Shown here in pieces: positions 1 to 8,455 of a DNA stretch of 64,000 bases (its first letter is position 1; every line of letters starts with the position of its first letter). The DNA is taken from the NCBI RefSeq assembly GCF_900090225.1, contig NZ_FMHY01000002.1, forward strand, positions 4,340,001 through 4,404,000. Reading direction: 5' to 3'. Source of the DNA: Micromonospora eburnea. Lineage in GTDB: Bacteria > Actinomycetota > Actinomycetes > Mycobacteriales > Micromonosporaceae. The position numbers and the translations under genes are program-made. The notes beneath the pieces were generated by a model. It saw nothing but the letters and a program-made list of their open reading frames with translations. It was not told where the DNA came from and ran no database searches.

Positions 1-3000
1 CGGCGCCCGCTGCGTGTCCGGGTACGTGATCCGGTCGTGCTCGTGCCCGGCGATCAGGTCGGCGAACGGCTGGCCGGTCCGCTTCTCCAGGGCGTCGAAG
101 CCCGCCGCCGCCACCCGGCCGTTGGTGGTGCCGGAGAGCGCCAGGATCGCCTCGCACATGCGGTCGGCGGTGGCCAGCGACGGCCGGCCGGCGAACGGCC
201 CGTCGGTGACCACACCGTTCTGGTGGCGCAGGTACGCCACCTCGGCGGTGACGTCGACGGTGAGCGCCTTGGTGGTGGTGCCCAGCGTGTCGAGCAGCGG
301 GCCGACGGCGCGCATCTTCGCGCCGATCTGCGTGTAGTCCCGCTCGACCTCGACAAGCTTCGGCATGGTGACGCCGGGCACCGGCTCGCACTCGCCCGCC
401 TTCCAGTCCCGCACCCGGCCGCTGGGCATGGCCAGCTCGTCGGGGGTGTCGTGCTGCAACGGCGCGGCCAGCACGTCGCGACGCACCCCCAGGTGGGTCA
501 CGGCCAGCTCGCTGACCTTGTCGGCCAGGGCGAGGAAGGTGTCGTAGTCGGTGTGCGCGTCGGCGGGCGGGTCGACCGCCGGACTGAACGCGTGCACGAA
601 CGGGTGCATGTCGGTGGTGGAGATGTCGTGCTTCTCGTACCAGGTGGCGGCGGGCAGGACCACGTCGGAGTGCAGGCCGGTGTTGGTCATCCGGAAGTCG
701 ATCGCGGTGAGCAGGTCGAGCTTGCCCGTCGGCGCCTCCTCCCGCCAGACCACGTCACGCGGCCGCTGGTCCGGGTCGCACTCGCTGGCGCTGGCCGACG
801 AGTCCACGCCGAGCAGGTGCCGCAGGAAGTACTCGTTGCCCTTGCCGGAGGAGCCGAGCAGGTTGGCCCGCCACAGGGTCAGGCAGCGCGGGAAGTTCGC
901 CGGGTCGTCCGGGTCCTCGGCCACTCCCCGCAGCCGGCCGGCCGTCAGCTCGGCGACGATGTGCTGCTGCACCGTCACCCCGGCCGCCGCCGCCTCGTCG
1001 GTCAGGTCGAGGGGGTTGCGGTTGAACGCGGGGTGGCCGGGGCTCCAGCCCATCCGCTGGGCGGCGGCGACGGTGTCGGCGAAGGACATGCCGGCGAACC
1101 GGCCGGTGCCCAGCGGCGAGGACAGCTCGTCGGCCGGGACCCGCTCGTAGCGCCACTGGTCGGTGTGCAGATACCAGAACGGGGTGCTGGCCTGGTGCCG
1201 CATCGGTCGATGCCAGTCGAACGCGAACGACATGTGTTGCTGGCCGGTGATCGGCCGCGCCTTCTCCTGCCCGACGTAGTGCGCCCAGCCGCCACCGTTG
1301 ACGCCCTGGCAGCCGGTCAGGGTGACCAGGGAGATGAACGCCCGGTAGGTCATGTCGGAGTGGAACCACTGGTTCGCGCCGGCCCCCAGGACGATCAGCG
1401 AGCGGCCCCGGCTGCGCTCGGCGTTACGGGCGAACTCGCGGCCGATGCGGGCGGCCACCGCCGCCGGGACGCCGGTGATGCGCTCCTGCCAGGCCGGGGT
1501 GTTCGGGGCGTCCGCGTCGTCGTACCCGGTGGGCCAGACGCCCGGCAGGTCACCGCGGCGCACCCCGTACTGGGCCATGACCAGGTCGTAGACCGAGGTG
1601 ACCAGGTGCCCGCCGACGCGCCGGACCGGCACCCCGCGCCGCATCGTGGTCCCGCCCTCGGTGTCGCCGACGTCGAACCGGGCCAGGTCGATCTCCACCG
1701 CCTCGTCGCCGAGGTCGAGCAGCCCCAGCGCCGGGACCACGTCGCCGAGATCCAGGTTCCACCGGCCCGCGCCGGCCTCGCCGTACCGGAAGCCCAGTGA
1801 CCCGTTCGGGACGACCAGTTCCCCGGTGCGCTCGTCGACCAGCACGGTCTTGTGCGCGCCGTCCGCCTCGCCCAGGTCGGCGGCGGTCAGGAAACGGTCC
1901 GCGGCCCACGCGCCACCCGAGGTCTCCCGCAGGGTGACCAGGAAGGGCAGGTCGGTGTACCGGCGCACGTAGTCGACGAAGTACGGCACCGTGCGGTCCC
2001 GGAAGAACTCGGTGAGCACGACGTGGCCCATGGCCATGGCGAGCGCGGCGTCGGTGCCCGGATGCGGCGCCAGCCAGTCGTCGGCGAACTTGACGTTGTC
2101 GGCGTAGTCGGGGCTGACCGCGACCACCTTGGTGCCCCGGTAGCGCGCCTCGGCCAGGAAGTGGGCGTCCGGGGTGCGGGTCACCGGGATGTTCGAGCCC
2201 CACATCATCAGGTACGTGGCGTTCCACCAGTCGCCGGCCTCGGGCACGTCGGTCTGGTCGCCCCAGATCTGCGGCGAGGCGATCGGCAGGTCGGCGTACC
2301 AGTCGTAGAAGCTGAGCAGGGTGCCGCCGAGCAGGGCGTGGTAGCGGGTGCCGGCGGCGAAGGACGCCATCGACATCGCCGGGATCGGCGAGAAGCCCAC
2401 GACCCGGTCCGGCCCGTACGTCTTCGTGGTGTAGACGTGCGCGGCGGCGACCATGGTGATCACCTCGTCCCAGGTGGCGCGTACGAGGCCGCCGCGCCCC
2501 CGCTGGATCTTGTAGGCGCGCGCCTTGAGCGGGGTCTCCACGATCTCGGCCCAGGCCAGCACCGGGTCGCCCAGGCGCCGCAGCCCGTCGCGGAACATCT
2601 CGGCCAGCACCCCCCGCACGTACGGGTGGCGCACCCGCGACGGCGAGTACTCGTACCAGGAGAAGGAGGCACCGCGGGGGCAGCCTCGGGGCTCGTAGTC
2701 CGGCGAGTCGGGCCCGGTGGTGGGGTAGTCGGTGGCCTGGTGCTCCCAGGTGATCAGGCCATCCTTGACGAAGACGTTCCAGGAGCAGGATCCTGTGCAG
2801 TTGACACCGTGGGTGGAGCGCACCACCCGGTCGTAGCGCCACCGGTCACGGTAGAAGCGGTCCCAGTCGTTGCCGTCGACCTGGTGCAGCGTCCGGCCGT
2901 GATCGCCGACCGTCTCCCTGGCGAGGAACCGACGGGCGGCCAGGAGCGGTGCCGCACCGGGTACCTGGTCCGTCGCGGGAGTGTGGCCGGCGGCTGACAG

Positions 3001-3015
3001 GCGATGCGGTGACAC
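1..3015 (-). CDS. narG: Respiratory nitrate reductase alpha subunit (partial, 3' end off the window)
   Basis: Catalytic subunit of the membrane-bound nitrate reductase NarGHI, which reduces nitrate to nitrite at a Mo-bis-MGD centre using quinol electrons passed through NarI and NarH. The frame is open at the left edge: 1005 codons are present of the roughly 1,220-1,250 usual, so the C-terminus and any narHJI lie outside. Seen in the translation: the FS0 cluster pattern THGVNCTGSCSW near residues 68-79 with a further Cys in EPRGCPRG, and SNIPVTRTPDAHF, which contains the family's Mo-ligand aspartate. GTG at 3015 is chosen because GGAG lies 8 nt upstream; GTG 3024 is in frame but sits directly on that site. 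Two DevR-like boxes upstream suggest hypoxia or nitric-oxide control (inference). The gene is co-directional with the ABC operon above it, separated by about 185 bp. Confidence 0.95.
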   Translation of the reverse strand, partial: MSPHRLSAAGHTPATDQVPGAAPLLAARRFLARETVGDHGRTLHQVDGNDWDRFYRDRWRYDRVVRSTHGVNCTGSCSWNVFVKDGLITWEHQATDYPTTGPDSPDYEPRGCPRGASFSWYEYSPSRVRHPYVRGVLAEMFRDGLRRLGDPVLAWAEIVETPLKARAYKIQRGRGGLVRATWDEVITMVAAAHVYTTKTYGPDRVVGFSPIPAMSMASFAAGTRYHALLGGTLLSFYDWYADLPIASPQIWGDQTDVPEAGDWWNATYLMMWGSNIPVTRTPDAHFLAEARYRGTKVVAVSPDYADNVKFADDWLAPHPGTDAALAMAMGHVVLTEFFRDRTVPYFVDYVRRYTDLPFLVTLRETSGGAWAADRFLTAADLGEADGAHKTVLVDERTGELVVPNGSLGFRYGEAGAGRWNLDLGDVVPALGLLDLGDEAVEIDLARFDVGDTEGGTTMRRGVPVRRVGGHLVTSVYDLVMAQYGVRRGDLPGVWPTGYDDADAPNTPAWQERITGVPAAVAARIGREFARNAERSRGRSLIVLGAGANQWFHSDMTYRAFISLVTLTGCQGVNGGGWAHYVGQEKARPITGQQHMSFAFDWHRPMRHQASTPFWYLHTDQWRYERVPADELSSPLGTGRFAGMSFADTVAAAQRMGWSPGHPAFNRNPLDLTDEAAAAGVTVQQHIVAELTAGRLRGVAEDPDDPANFPRCLTLWRANLLGSSGKGNEYFLRHLLGVDSSASASECDPDQRPRDVVWREEAPTGKLDLLTAIDFRMTNTGLHSDVVLPAATWYEKHDISTTDMHPFVHAFSPAVDPPADAHTDYDTFLALADKVSELAVTHLGVRRDVLAAPLQHDTPDELAMPSGRVRDWKAGECEPVPGVTMPKLVEVERDYTQIGAKMRAVGPLLDTLGTTTKALTVDVTAEVAYLRHQNGVVTDGPFAGRPSLATADRMCEAILALSGTTNGRVAAAGFDALEKRTGQPFADLIAGHEHDRITYPDTQRAP

Positions 3016-3121
3016 GTTGGTCACTCCTTCGGCGTGGCACGAGACGACAGCCCGGAAGCCGTCGCGGCACGCGGCAGCGTGCCCTACCGACGAGGGTTCG
3101 CGATATCAACCTCCGGATCCG

Positions 3122-3156
3122 GGGGCCCTGGTCCCGAGCTGCCAGGACCAAAGTCC
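3122..3156 (-). promoter_or_regulatory. Tandem DevR/DosR-like operator boxes upstream of narG
   Basis: GGACCAAAGTCC at 3145-3156 reads GGACTTTGGTCC on the gene strand and differs from the DosR core GGACTWWAGTCC at one position. A weaker copy, GGGGCCCTGGTCCC, lies at 3122-3135, with its centre 22 bp (about two helical turns) away. Tandem spacing of this kind is known for DevR/DosR-controlled promoters. The boxes lie 107-141 bp upstream of the narG GTG. Assignment is by pattern only. Confidence 0.5.
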
Positions 3157-3200
3157 GTAATCCGTCACCTTCCGCCGCGAGCGGCCCTACGCCGTCGCCG

Positions 3201-4979
3201 TCAGGCCGGTACGGACCGCAGGGAGTCCGCGACCGGGCGCCGTGCGGCGGCCAGAGCGGGGAGGGCGGTGAGCGCGGCGATGGCGAGGAGGGTTCCGAGC
3301 GCCGTGGCGAGCAGCCAGGAACCGGGTGGATACCGGATCTCGCCGAGGCTGACGGTGAGGAACAGGCCAATGCCGGCCGGGATCCCGAGGGCGACGCCGG
3401 GTATCGCGGGAAGAAGCTGCGCCACGGCCATACCCGCAGTCACCTGTGCGGGCGTGGCGCCGAGCGCGCGGGCGACGGCCAGCGGGTGGCGGGCGTCGAG
3501 GACCGCCGCCCAGGTGCTCACGACGGCGTTGATCAGCGCGAGGACGCACAGCACGACGACGACGAGGAGCATGGCCTGGAGCGTTCGGGTGTCCCGGGGG
3601 TTGGCCAGCGCCGACTCGCCGAGCTTGACCTGACGGTTCTGCGCCAGCCCCATGAGCAGGGCCGCGAGCGCGGCCGTGGTGATCAGGGTGTTCACCATGA
3701 CGAGGCGGGCGCGGCGGGGGCGGCGGGCGTTGATGCGTATCCCGATCAGCAGGGCGGTGGGCATCCGGCGGGACAGCCAGACGCGCCACCCGCGGCGACG
3801 CGGTGGGGTGGCGGCGTCGGCCAGCGCCTGAACGGTGTCGGTGGTGGCGGCGCGTAGCACGGGTGCCAGCGCCGCCGCGGCGGCGATCGCGAGGGCGAGG
3901 GCGGTGGCGGCGAGCACGGTGCGCAGCGCGGGCGGCTGGGCGCCGGTGGCACCGAGGAGCCCGGCGCCGGGGTTGGTGAGCGCGGGTGCGGCGAGCCAGC
4001 CGGCGACCAGGCCGGTGCCGGCCGCGGCGAGCCCGATCACGAGGTATTCGGCGAGGTGAACAGCGGCGATCATGGCCGGTCCGGCGCCGACGGCCTTGAG
4101 TAGTCCCACCCGGCGGCGTTGGTCGGCGACACGGCCGGCGACGATGTTGGCGACGCTGGCCACCGCGAGTGCGGTGAGCAGCCAGCTGCCGACCAGCAGG
4201 GCCACCCGCGCCTGTCTGACGAGCCTGCTGTCCGCCTCGGCGATCCCCACCCAGCTGGTGTATTCGATCCCGTCCATGCTCATGTGGTCGAACGAGGTGC
4301 TGGCCCGCGGGTCCGCGTATCTCAGGTTCAGGGCGTACGACAGCGGCCGCGCGCCGGCCAACGCGCCGATCTGGCTACTGTCGACCCAGACCAGGCCGGC
4401 GTTTTCGGTCAGGGGACTGCCCGCGTCGGCACGCCAGTCGGCGCCCGGGTAGACGGCTCTGGCGGCGGTGACGGCGGTCCCGACCACCCGCAACGGGTGG
4501 CCGTTGATGTCGACGGTGTCGCCGATGCGCACACCGAGGGCGTTGGCGAAGGTGGGTTCGATGACCGCGCCGCCCGGGCGTACCCAGGTGCCGGCGGTCA
4601 CCGCGGGCCGGTCGAGGGCGGCCGGGGAGTCGTCCCGGCCCTGGACGACCGCCTGCACGGTCTTGCCCTGAGCGGTCAGCATCAGATAGCCGATCGGGTA
4701 CGGCCCGCTGTACGCGGTGACGCCGGGCGCGGTGGCCAGCGGTGCGAGGGCGGCCAGCGCCTCCGGGCCCGTCGCTCCCGGCATCGCCACCACGTCCGGG
4801 CCCGCGGTGGCGGCCCGGGTCCGCTCGTACGGCTTGGCGAGCGCATTGTCCAGGGCGAGGCCGAGGGTCAATGTCGCGGTCGCGGCGGTGACGGCGATCA
4901 GCAGCAGGGCGGTTTCGGTCCGTCGCCGGCGCAGGTCCCGCACCATCAGCCGGCACACGAGCAGCAGTCGGCCGGCCAT
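3201..4979 (-). CDS. ABC transporter permease, FtsX/MacB type
   Basis: Membrane subunit of an exporter-type ABC system, partner of the ATPase encoded immediately upstream. The 592-residue product has an N-terminal membrane segment (ALLLIAVTAATATLTLGLAL, about residues 21-40), then a long extracytoplasmic domain. Clustered hydrophobic segments follow in the second half, with a second FtsX-like block near the C-terminus. This is the doubled FtsX layout common in actinobacterial permeases of this class. ATG 4979 is chosen because the ATPase stop codon is one base away (TGAcATG), which implies translational coupling; a longer in-frame start would run back into the ATPase gene. The substrate cannot be read from sequence. 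The preceding PadR gene suggests induction by a toxic compound or cell-envelope stress (inference). Confidence 0.9.
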   Translation of the reverse strand: MAGRLLLVCRLMVRDLRRRRTETALLLIAVTAATATLTLGLALDNALAKPYERTRAATAGPDVVAMPGATGPEALAALAPLATAPGVTAYSGPYPIGYLMLTAQGKTVQAVVQGRDDSPAALDRPAVTAGTWVRPGGAVIEPTFANALGVRIGDTVDINGHPLRVVGTAVTAARAVYPGADWRADAGSPLTENAGLVWVDSSQIGALAGARPLSYALNLRYADPRASTSFDHMSMDGIEYTSWVGIAEADSRLVRQARVALLVGSWLLTALAVASVANIVAGRVADQRRRVGLLKAVGAGPAMIAAVHLAEYLVIGLAAAGTGLVAGWLAAPALTNPGAGLLGATGAQPPALRTVLAATALALAIAAAAALAPVLRAATTDTVQALADAATPPRRRGWRVWLSRRMPTALLIGIRINARRPRRARLVMVNTLITTAALAALLMGLAQNRQVKLGESALANPRDTRTLQAMLLVVVVLCVLALINAVVSTWAAVLDARHPLAVARALGATPAQVTAGMAVAQLLPAIPGVALGIPAGIGLFLTVSLGEIRYPPGSWLLATALGTLLAIAALTALPALAAARRPVADSLRSVPA

Positions 4980-4980
4980 G

Positions 4981-5715
4981 TCAGCGCCACCCGCCATAGA
5001 CCGTGCCGGTGGCGGTGGCGTTGTTGACGAGCCGGCTGTCGTCGGCGAATGCACCGTCGCGCATGGTGATCACCCGGTCGGCGACCGCCGCGATGCGGGC
5101 GTCGTGGGTGACCACCACGAGGGTCTGTCCCGCCGTACGCAGCTCCTCGAACAGCCGCAGCACCTCCAGGGTGGCGGCGCTGTCCAGGTTGCCGGTGGGT
5201 TCGTCGGCCAGCACGACCAGCGGGTCGTTGCTCAGCGCACGGGCGACGGCGACCCGCTGTCGTTGCCCGCCGGACAGCGCCGACGGCAGGTGCCTGGCCC
5301 GGTCGGCGAGCCCGACCCGGTCCAGCAGGTGCATGGCCCGCTTACGGGCCCGGCCGGGAGACTGCCCGGCCAGCAGCGCGGCCAGCTCGACGTTCTCCAC
5401 CGCGGTGAGCTCGTCCATGAGGTGGAAGGACTGGAAGACGAAGCCGATGTGCTGCCGCCGCAGCCGGGCCAAGGCGCGCTCGCTCATCGTGTCGATCCGG
5501 TGGTCGGCCAGCCAGATCTCGCCGTCGGTGGGGCGCTGCAGCCCGCCCAGCAGGTGCAACAGGGTGGACTTCCCGCAACCACTGGGACCCATGATCGCCA
5601 GCACCTGCCCGGTGGGCACGTCCAGGTCCACCTCGTCGACCGCGCGCACCAGCCCGGTGTCCCGGCCGTACTGCCTGGTCAGCCCACGCGCCCGCAGCAC
5701 CGTCGATCCCGTCAC
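4981..5715 (-). CDS. ABC transporter ATP-binding protein (MacB/LolD-like)
   Basis: Cytoplasmic ATPase that drives the adjacent FtsX-type permease. The 244-residue protein shows Walker A GPSGCGKST, the ABC signature LSGGQRQR, Walker B VVLADEPTGNLD with its glutamate, and a switch histidine in VVVTHD, so it should hydrolyse ATP. The start is taken as GTG 5715, which overlaps the PadR stop by four bases (GTGA). An ATG 21 codons earlier is in frame but lies inside padR. The order padR-ATPase-permease with overlapping ends indicates one operon, read leftwards. Confidence 0.93.
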   Translation of the reverse strand: MTGSTVLRARGLTRQYGRDTGLVRAVDEVDLDVPTGQVLAIMGPSGCGKSTLLHLLGGLQRPTDGEIWLADHRIDTMSERALARLRRQHIGFVFQSFHLMDELTAVENVELAALLAGQSPGRARKRAMHLLDRVGLADRARHLPSALSGGQRQRVAVARALSNDPLVVLADEPTGNLDSAATLEVLRLFEELRTAGQTLVVVTHDARIAAVADRVITMRDGAFADDSRLVNNATATGTVYGGWR

Positions 5716-6251
5716 GCCCCCGCCTTCCCCCCGCACCGAGCGCGCTCGGTCCACATGCGCTCGCACGCTTCCAACCACTCCAGATCGGCCCGCAGCCGCA
5801 GCACGACGCCCTCCAGCAGCAACCCGGCAACCGGATCCACCGCCCGGTCCAGCGCGGCCCGCTGGGCGTCCCGCAGCCGGCGCAACACCTCCCGCCGCTG
5901 GGCGTCGACCAGCGCCACGGGATCGGCCAACCGCGCCGTCGCGGCGGCCACCAGCTTGAGATGGAACTCCGCGAGGTCCGGCTTCGGCCAGCTCACCTCG
6001 CTCAGCCAGGCGGCGACCCGCTGCTGCCCCACCGCGGTGAGCGCGTAGACCCGACGGTCGGGCCGATCCGGCAGGCCCTCGGCCCGCTCCGAGGTCACCA
6101 GCCCGGCCTTCGTCAGCCGGGCCAGCGTCACGTAGATCTGCCCGGCGTTCATCGCGTCGCCGAGCGGGCCGAGCGCGTCACGCATCCGGCTACGCAGCTC
6201 GTACCCGTGCGCGGGCTCCTTCGCCAGCATGGCCAGCACCACGTCCTGCAC
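5712..6251 (-). CDS. PadR family transcriptional regulator
   Basis: DNA-binding repressor of the PadR type, likely controlling its own operon and the ABC exporter downstream. The 179-residue product begins with the typical winged-helix domain (LAKEPAHGYELRSRM, then NAGQIYVTLARLTKAGLV, residues about 9-55). A C-terminal region rich in helices and arginine follows, as in PadR subfamily 2 dimerisation arms. The GTG start at 6251 has GAGGGG about 9 nt upstream, and no earlier in-frame start was found. The upstream region is short: an IS630-type element begins about 40 bp away, so the native promoter may be split or replaced. Effector unknown. Confidence 0.9.
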   Translation of the reverse strand: MQDVVLAMLAKEPAHGYELRSRMRDALGPLGDAMNAGQIYVTLARLTKAGLVTSERAEGLPDRPDRRVYALTAVGQQRVAAWLSEVSWPKPDLAEFHLKLVAAATARLADPVALVDAQRREVLRRLRDAQRAALDRAVDPVAGLLLEGVVLRLRADLEWLEACERMWTERARCGGKAGA

Positions 6252-6293
6252 CCAGGCACACCCCTCGCGTAGATCACCTATAGATAACCGCTA

Positions 6294-6316
6294 CAGAGGT
6301 TGAATGGTCAGGGTTA
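6294..6316 (+). repeat. Left terminal inverted repeat of the IS630-type element
   Basis: Begins CAGAGGTTGAATGGTCAGGG immediately after a TA dinucleotide and matches the reverse complement of 7451-7473 at every position. Identity extends by chance or target symmetry to the outer TA and one further base. Confidence 0.95.
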
Positions 6317-6904
6317 CGGCGGTTCTGGGTCGAGGGTTAGACCGGTGTGGGTGAGAAAGCTGGTCAGGAGGTCGGGGCGGTACTGGATGCGCTTGAGCCG
6401 GTTCTTCACCACCGCGGCGAGGTGGTCGACGCCGGTCACGGCGAGGTTGCCCAGGCTGCGTTTGACGTGTGACCAGACGCCTTCGGTCGGGTTGAGGTCG
6501 GGGGCGTAGGCGGGTAGCTGGATCACGTGGAGCCAGTCGCGGTTCGCGACAAGTTCGCGCATGGCGACGCTGACGTGGGTGTTGAGGTTGTCCCAGATCA
6601 GCACGATCGGCGCCTTGAGGTACTGGTGAGCGGCATCCAGCAGGGCGGCGTAGTCCGTCTCGGCGAAGCTGCGCCGCTCGCCCTTGCGGGGACGGTGGAC
6701 CTTCACCCGGTACAGCAGGCGCGTTCGTTGTCCGGGCTTGACGCAGACCAGCCCGGCCACCGAGATGCGGCCGGAACCCTTACCGGACACCGGGATCACC
6801 GGTGTCCGCCCACGTGGCGCCCAGGTCCGGGCCTTGGACGGCCGAAGCGTGTGACCTGCCTCGTCCTCGAAGCAGATCCACGCGCCACGCTCGGCCGCCA
6901 TCAT
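6314..6904 (-). CDS. IS630 transposase, catalytic (DDE) ORF
   Basis: C-terminal half of the IS630 transposase, carrying the metal-dependent catalytic core. Visible motifs are FEDEAGHTLRP (first Asp), VLIWDNLNTHVS (second Asp) and LPAYAPDLNPTEGVWSHVKR (Glu). These are the signature of DDE superfamily endonuclease domains in IS630 elements. The frame overlaps the stop of the upstream ORF at AAAATGATG. Relative to that ORF it is reached by a -1 shift, or by re-initiation at ATG 6904 in an ATGA overlap. About 196 residues if started at 6904. Its last codons enter the left inverted repeat, as is usual in compact elements. Confidence 0.9.
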   Translation of the reverse strand: MMAAERGAWICFEDEAGHTLRPSKARTWAPRGRTPVIPVSGKGSGRISVAGLVCVKPGQRTRLLYRVKVHRPRKGERRSFAETDYAALLDAAHQYLKAPIVLIWDNLNTHVSVAMRELVANRDWLHVIQLPAYAPDLNPTEGVWSHVKRSLGNLAVTGVDHLAAVVKNRLKRIQYRPDLLTSFLTHTGLTLDPEPP

Positions 6905-7446
6905 TTTGCCTGCGGCCACACCTCCCGCCGCCAGGTCGCGATCGCCGCCTCGTCGCGTTCGACCGGCCGATGCTTGGGCACCTGCGGGCTGAACCCGATC
7001 CGGTGCAACAACAACGACACCCCGCGCAGGGTGTACCGCTGCCGGAACAGCCGGACGATCAACTCCGCCACCCTGGCCAGGGTCCAACGCTGGTCCTCGG
7101 CCCAGCCGTGCGCGGCCGGCCCCTCCTCCAACGCGGCGGCAAGCTGGTCCAGTTGCTGGCCAGTGAGCCGACACGCCGAACCTGAAGGACCCTTCGACGC
7201 CAACCCAGCCGCACCGTCGGCCAACCACCGCCGCCGCCACACGTAGACGGCGTTGTGCGACACCCGCAACCGCCCGGCGATCTCCGACACCGACACGCCC
7301 TGACTCAACAGCGCCGCCGCCTGCAACCGCACCGCCTCACGCCGGACCCGACCCTCGGCCGTCAGCCCACCACCATCCGGATAGCGCACCCGAACCAGAT
7401 ACGCCATCCACCGGCCACGGTCACGTCGACACGCCGCATCGACCAC
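6901..7446 (-). CDS. IS630 transposase, N-terminal helix-turn-helix ORF
   Basis: DNA-binding half of the transposase, 181 residues from GTG 7446; a shorter start at ATG 7407 (MAYLVRVRYPDGGG) is equally plausible. A helix-turn-helix of the winged/homeodomain-like type is seen in LLSQGVSVSEIAGRLRVSHNAVYVWRRRW. A second helical, DNA-contacting region with the paired WTLARVAELIVRLF segment follows. The reading frame stops at 6901 just as the DDE frame begins, so a full transposase needs a programmed -1 frameshift, or two chains are made. Both designs occur in this family. Confidence 0.9.
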   Translation of the reverse strand: MVDAACRRDRGRWMAYLVRVRYPDGGGLTAEGRVRREAVRLQAAALLSQGVSVSEIAGRLRVSHNAVYVWRRRWLADGAAGLASKGPSGSACRLTGQQLDQLAAALEEGPAAHGWAEDQRWTLARVAELIVRLFRQRYTLRGVSLLLHRIGFSPQVPKHRPVERDEAAIATWRREVWPQAK

Positions 7447-7450
7447 ACCC

Positions 7451-7473
7451 TAACCCTGACCATTCAACCTCTG
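7451..7473 (-). repeat. Right terminal inverted repeat of the IS630-type element
   Basis: Perfect reverse complement of 6294-6316, followed by the TA target duplication at 7474-7475. Confidence 0.95.
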
Positions 7474-7637
7474 TAGCTATGGTGCTGTCAAACTGACGGG
7501 CAGGGCGCGAAGGAGGCCGGCCGCCCACCTCCTATTTGCGTTGTGTCGCGGCGCTCAAGGGCCTTAGCGTTGCTCACCCAGTGGGCCGGCAGGACGGGCC
7601 TTCCGGCCGCCACAGGTCAACAGATCGGAAAATTCGG

Positions 7638-8363
7638 ATGGCTTCTCACCTCATCGCGCTCTGTTTCGACGCGAACGACCCACTCCGGCTCGCGCAATTC
7701 TGGGCCGGCGTCCTCGGCTGGGAGATGGCCGACGACGACCCCCAGGACGGCATCACGCTGCTGCCCAGTGATGACACCGGGTTCCGGCTCCGATTTGTGC
7801 CGAGCCAGGAGCAGAAGGTCGGCCAGAACCGGATGCATTTCGATCTGACGAGCAAGTCCCTCGATGAGCAGCAGCAGACGGTTGCCCGGGCGCTAGCGCT
7901 CGGCGGACGGCACATCGACATCGGCCAGCTCCCGGAGGACGCTCACGTGGTCCTCGCCGACCCCGAGGGCAACGAGTTCTGCGTCATCGAGCCGGGCAAC
8001 AACTTCCTCGCCGACTGCGGCTTCATCGGCGCGCTGTCCTGCGACGGTTCCCAGGAGGTCGGCTACTTCTGGAGCAAAGCGCTGGAATGGCCGTTGGTCT
8101 GGGACCAGAACCAGGAGACCGGGATCCGCTCGCCACACGGCGGTCCGAAGGTCACCTGGGGCGGCCCGCCCATCGCCCCGAAGACCGGGAAGGGCCGACT
8201 CCATTTCGACATCGCTCCCCCTGCCCACGGCGATCAGCAGGCGGAGGTCGACCGTCTCGTCTCCCTCGGGGCGACTCGAATCGACATCGGTCAGGGCGAG
8301 ACCAGTTGGGTTGTGCTGGCCGACCCCGATGGCAACGAGTTCTGCGTGCTCAGCCCCCGCTAG
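7638..8363 (+). CDS. VOC family (glyoxalase-like) protein, two-domain
   Basis: Member of the vicinal-oxygen-chelate superfamily, 241 residues made of two similar halves. Each half ends in the same motif: LADPEGNEFCVIEPG near residue 110 and LADPDGNEFCVLSPR at the C-terminus. This doubled glyoxalase_6-type fold usually binds a metal or a small hydrophobic drug and is found in detoxifying enzymes and antibiotic-binding proteins. ATG 7638 is chosen because the residues before it look non-coding and a GGAAAA stretch precedes it. The gene stands alone between the IS element and a convergent gene; the substrate cannot be predicted. Confidence 0.85.
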   Translation: MASHLIALCFDANDPLRLAQFWAGVLGWEMADDDPQDGITLLPSDDTGFRLRFVPSQEQKVGQNRMHFDLTSKSLDEQQQTVARALALGGRHIDIGQLPEDAHVVLADPEGNEFCVIEPGNNFLADCGFIGALSCDGSQEVGYFWSKALEWPLVWDQNQETGIRSPHGGPKVTWGGPPIAPKTGKGRLHFDIAPPAHGDQQAEVDRLVSLGATRIDIGQGETSWVVLADPDGNEFCVLSPR

Positions 8364-8414
8364 CACGACCAGATCCGGATGGGCGATGCTCCCGCCCACG
8401 CCGCAGCACCCGGC

Positions 8415-8431
8415 CGGCCGCCCTGCGGCCG
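8415..8431. terminator. Hairpin between convergent VOC and NTF2-like genes
   Basis: CGGCCGC-cct-GCGGCCG forms a 7-bp stem with a 3-nt loop in the 92-bp gap between two converging genes, and a G-run follows. It is a plausible bidirectional terminator without a U tract. Confidence 0.5.
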
Positions 8432-8455
8432 TCGCCGCTGGCGGGGGGGGTTGTC

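Larger units (their letters stand above)
6294..7473 (-). mobile_element. IS630-family insertion sequence (two transposase ORFs)
   Basis: A complete 1180-bp element bounded by perfect inverted repeats (6294-6316 and 7451-7473) and flanked on both sides by the dinucleotide TA (6292-6293 and 7474-7475). TA duplication is the hallmark of IS630/Tc1-mariner insertion. It carries a helix-turn-helix ORF and a DDE-domain ORF in different frames. It sits between the PadR operon and the VOC gene. Perfect ends and intact ORFs suggest a recent, possibly still active copy. Confidence 0.93.

Noticed and set aside
37..1800. Long plus-strand frame (587 codons) over narG
   Set aside because: It is antisense to narG, rich in Gly/Val/Arg/His with no motifs. 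It is a high-GC shadow of the real gene in another frame.
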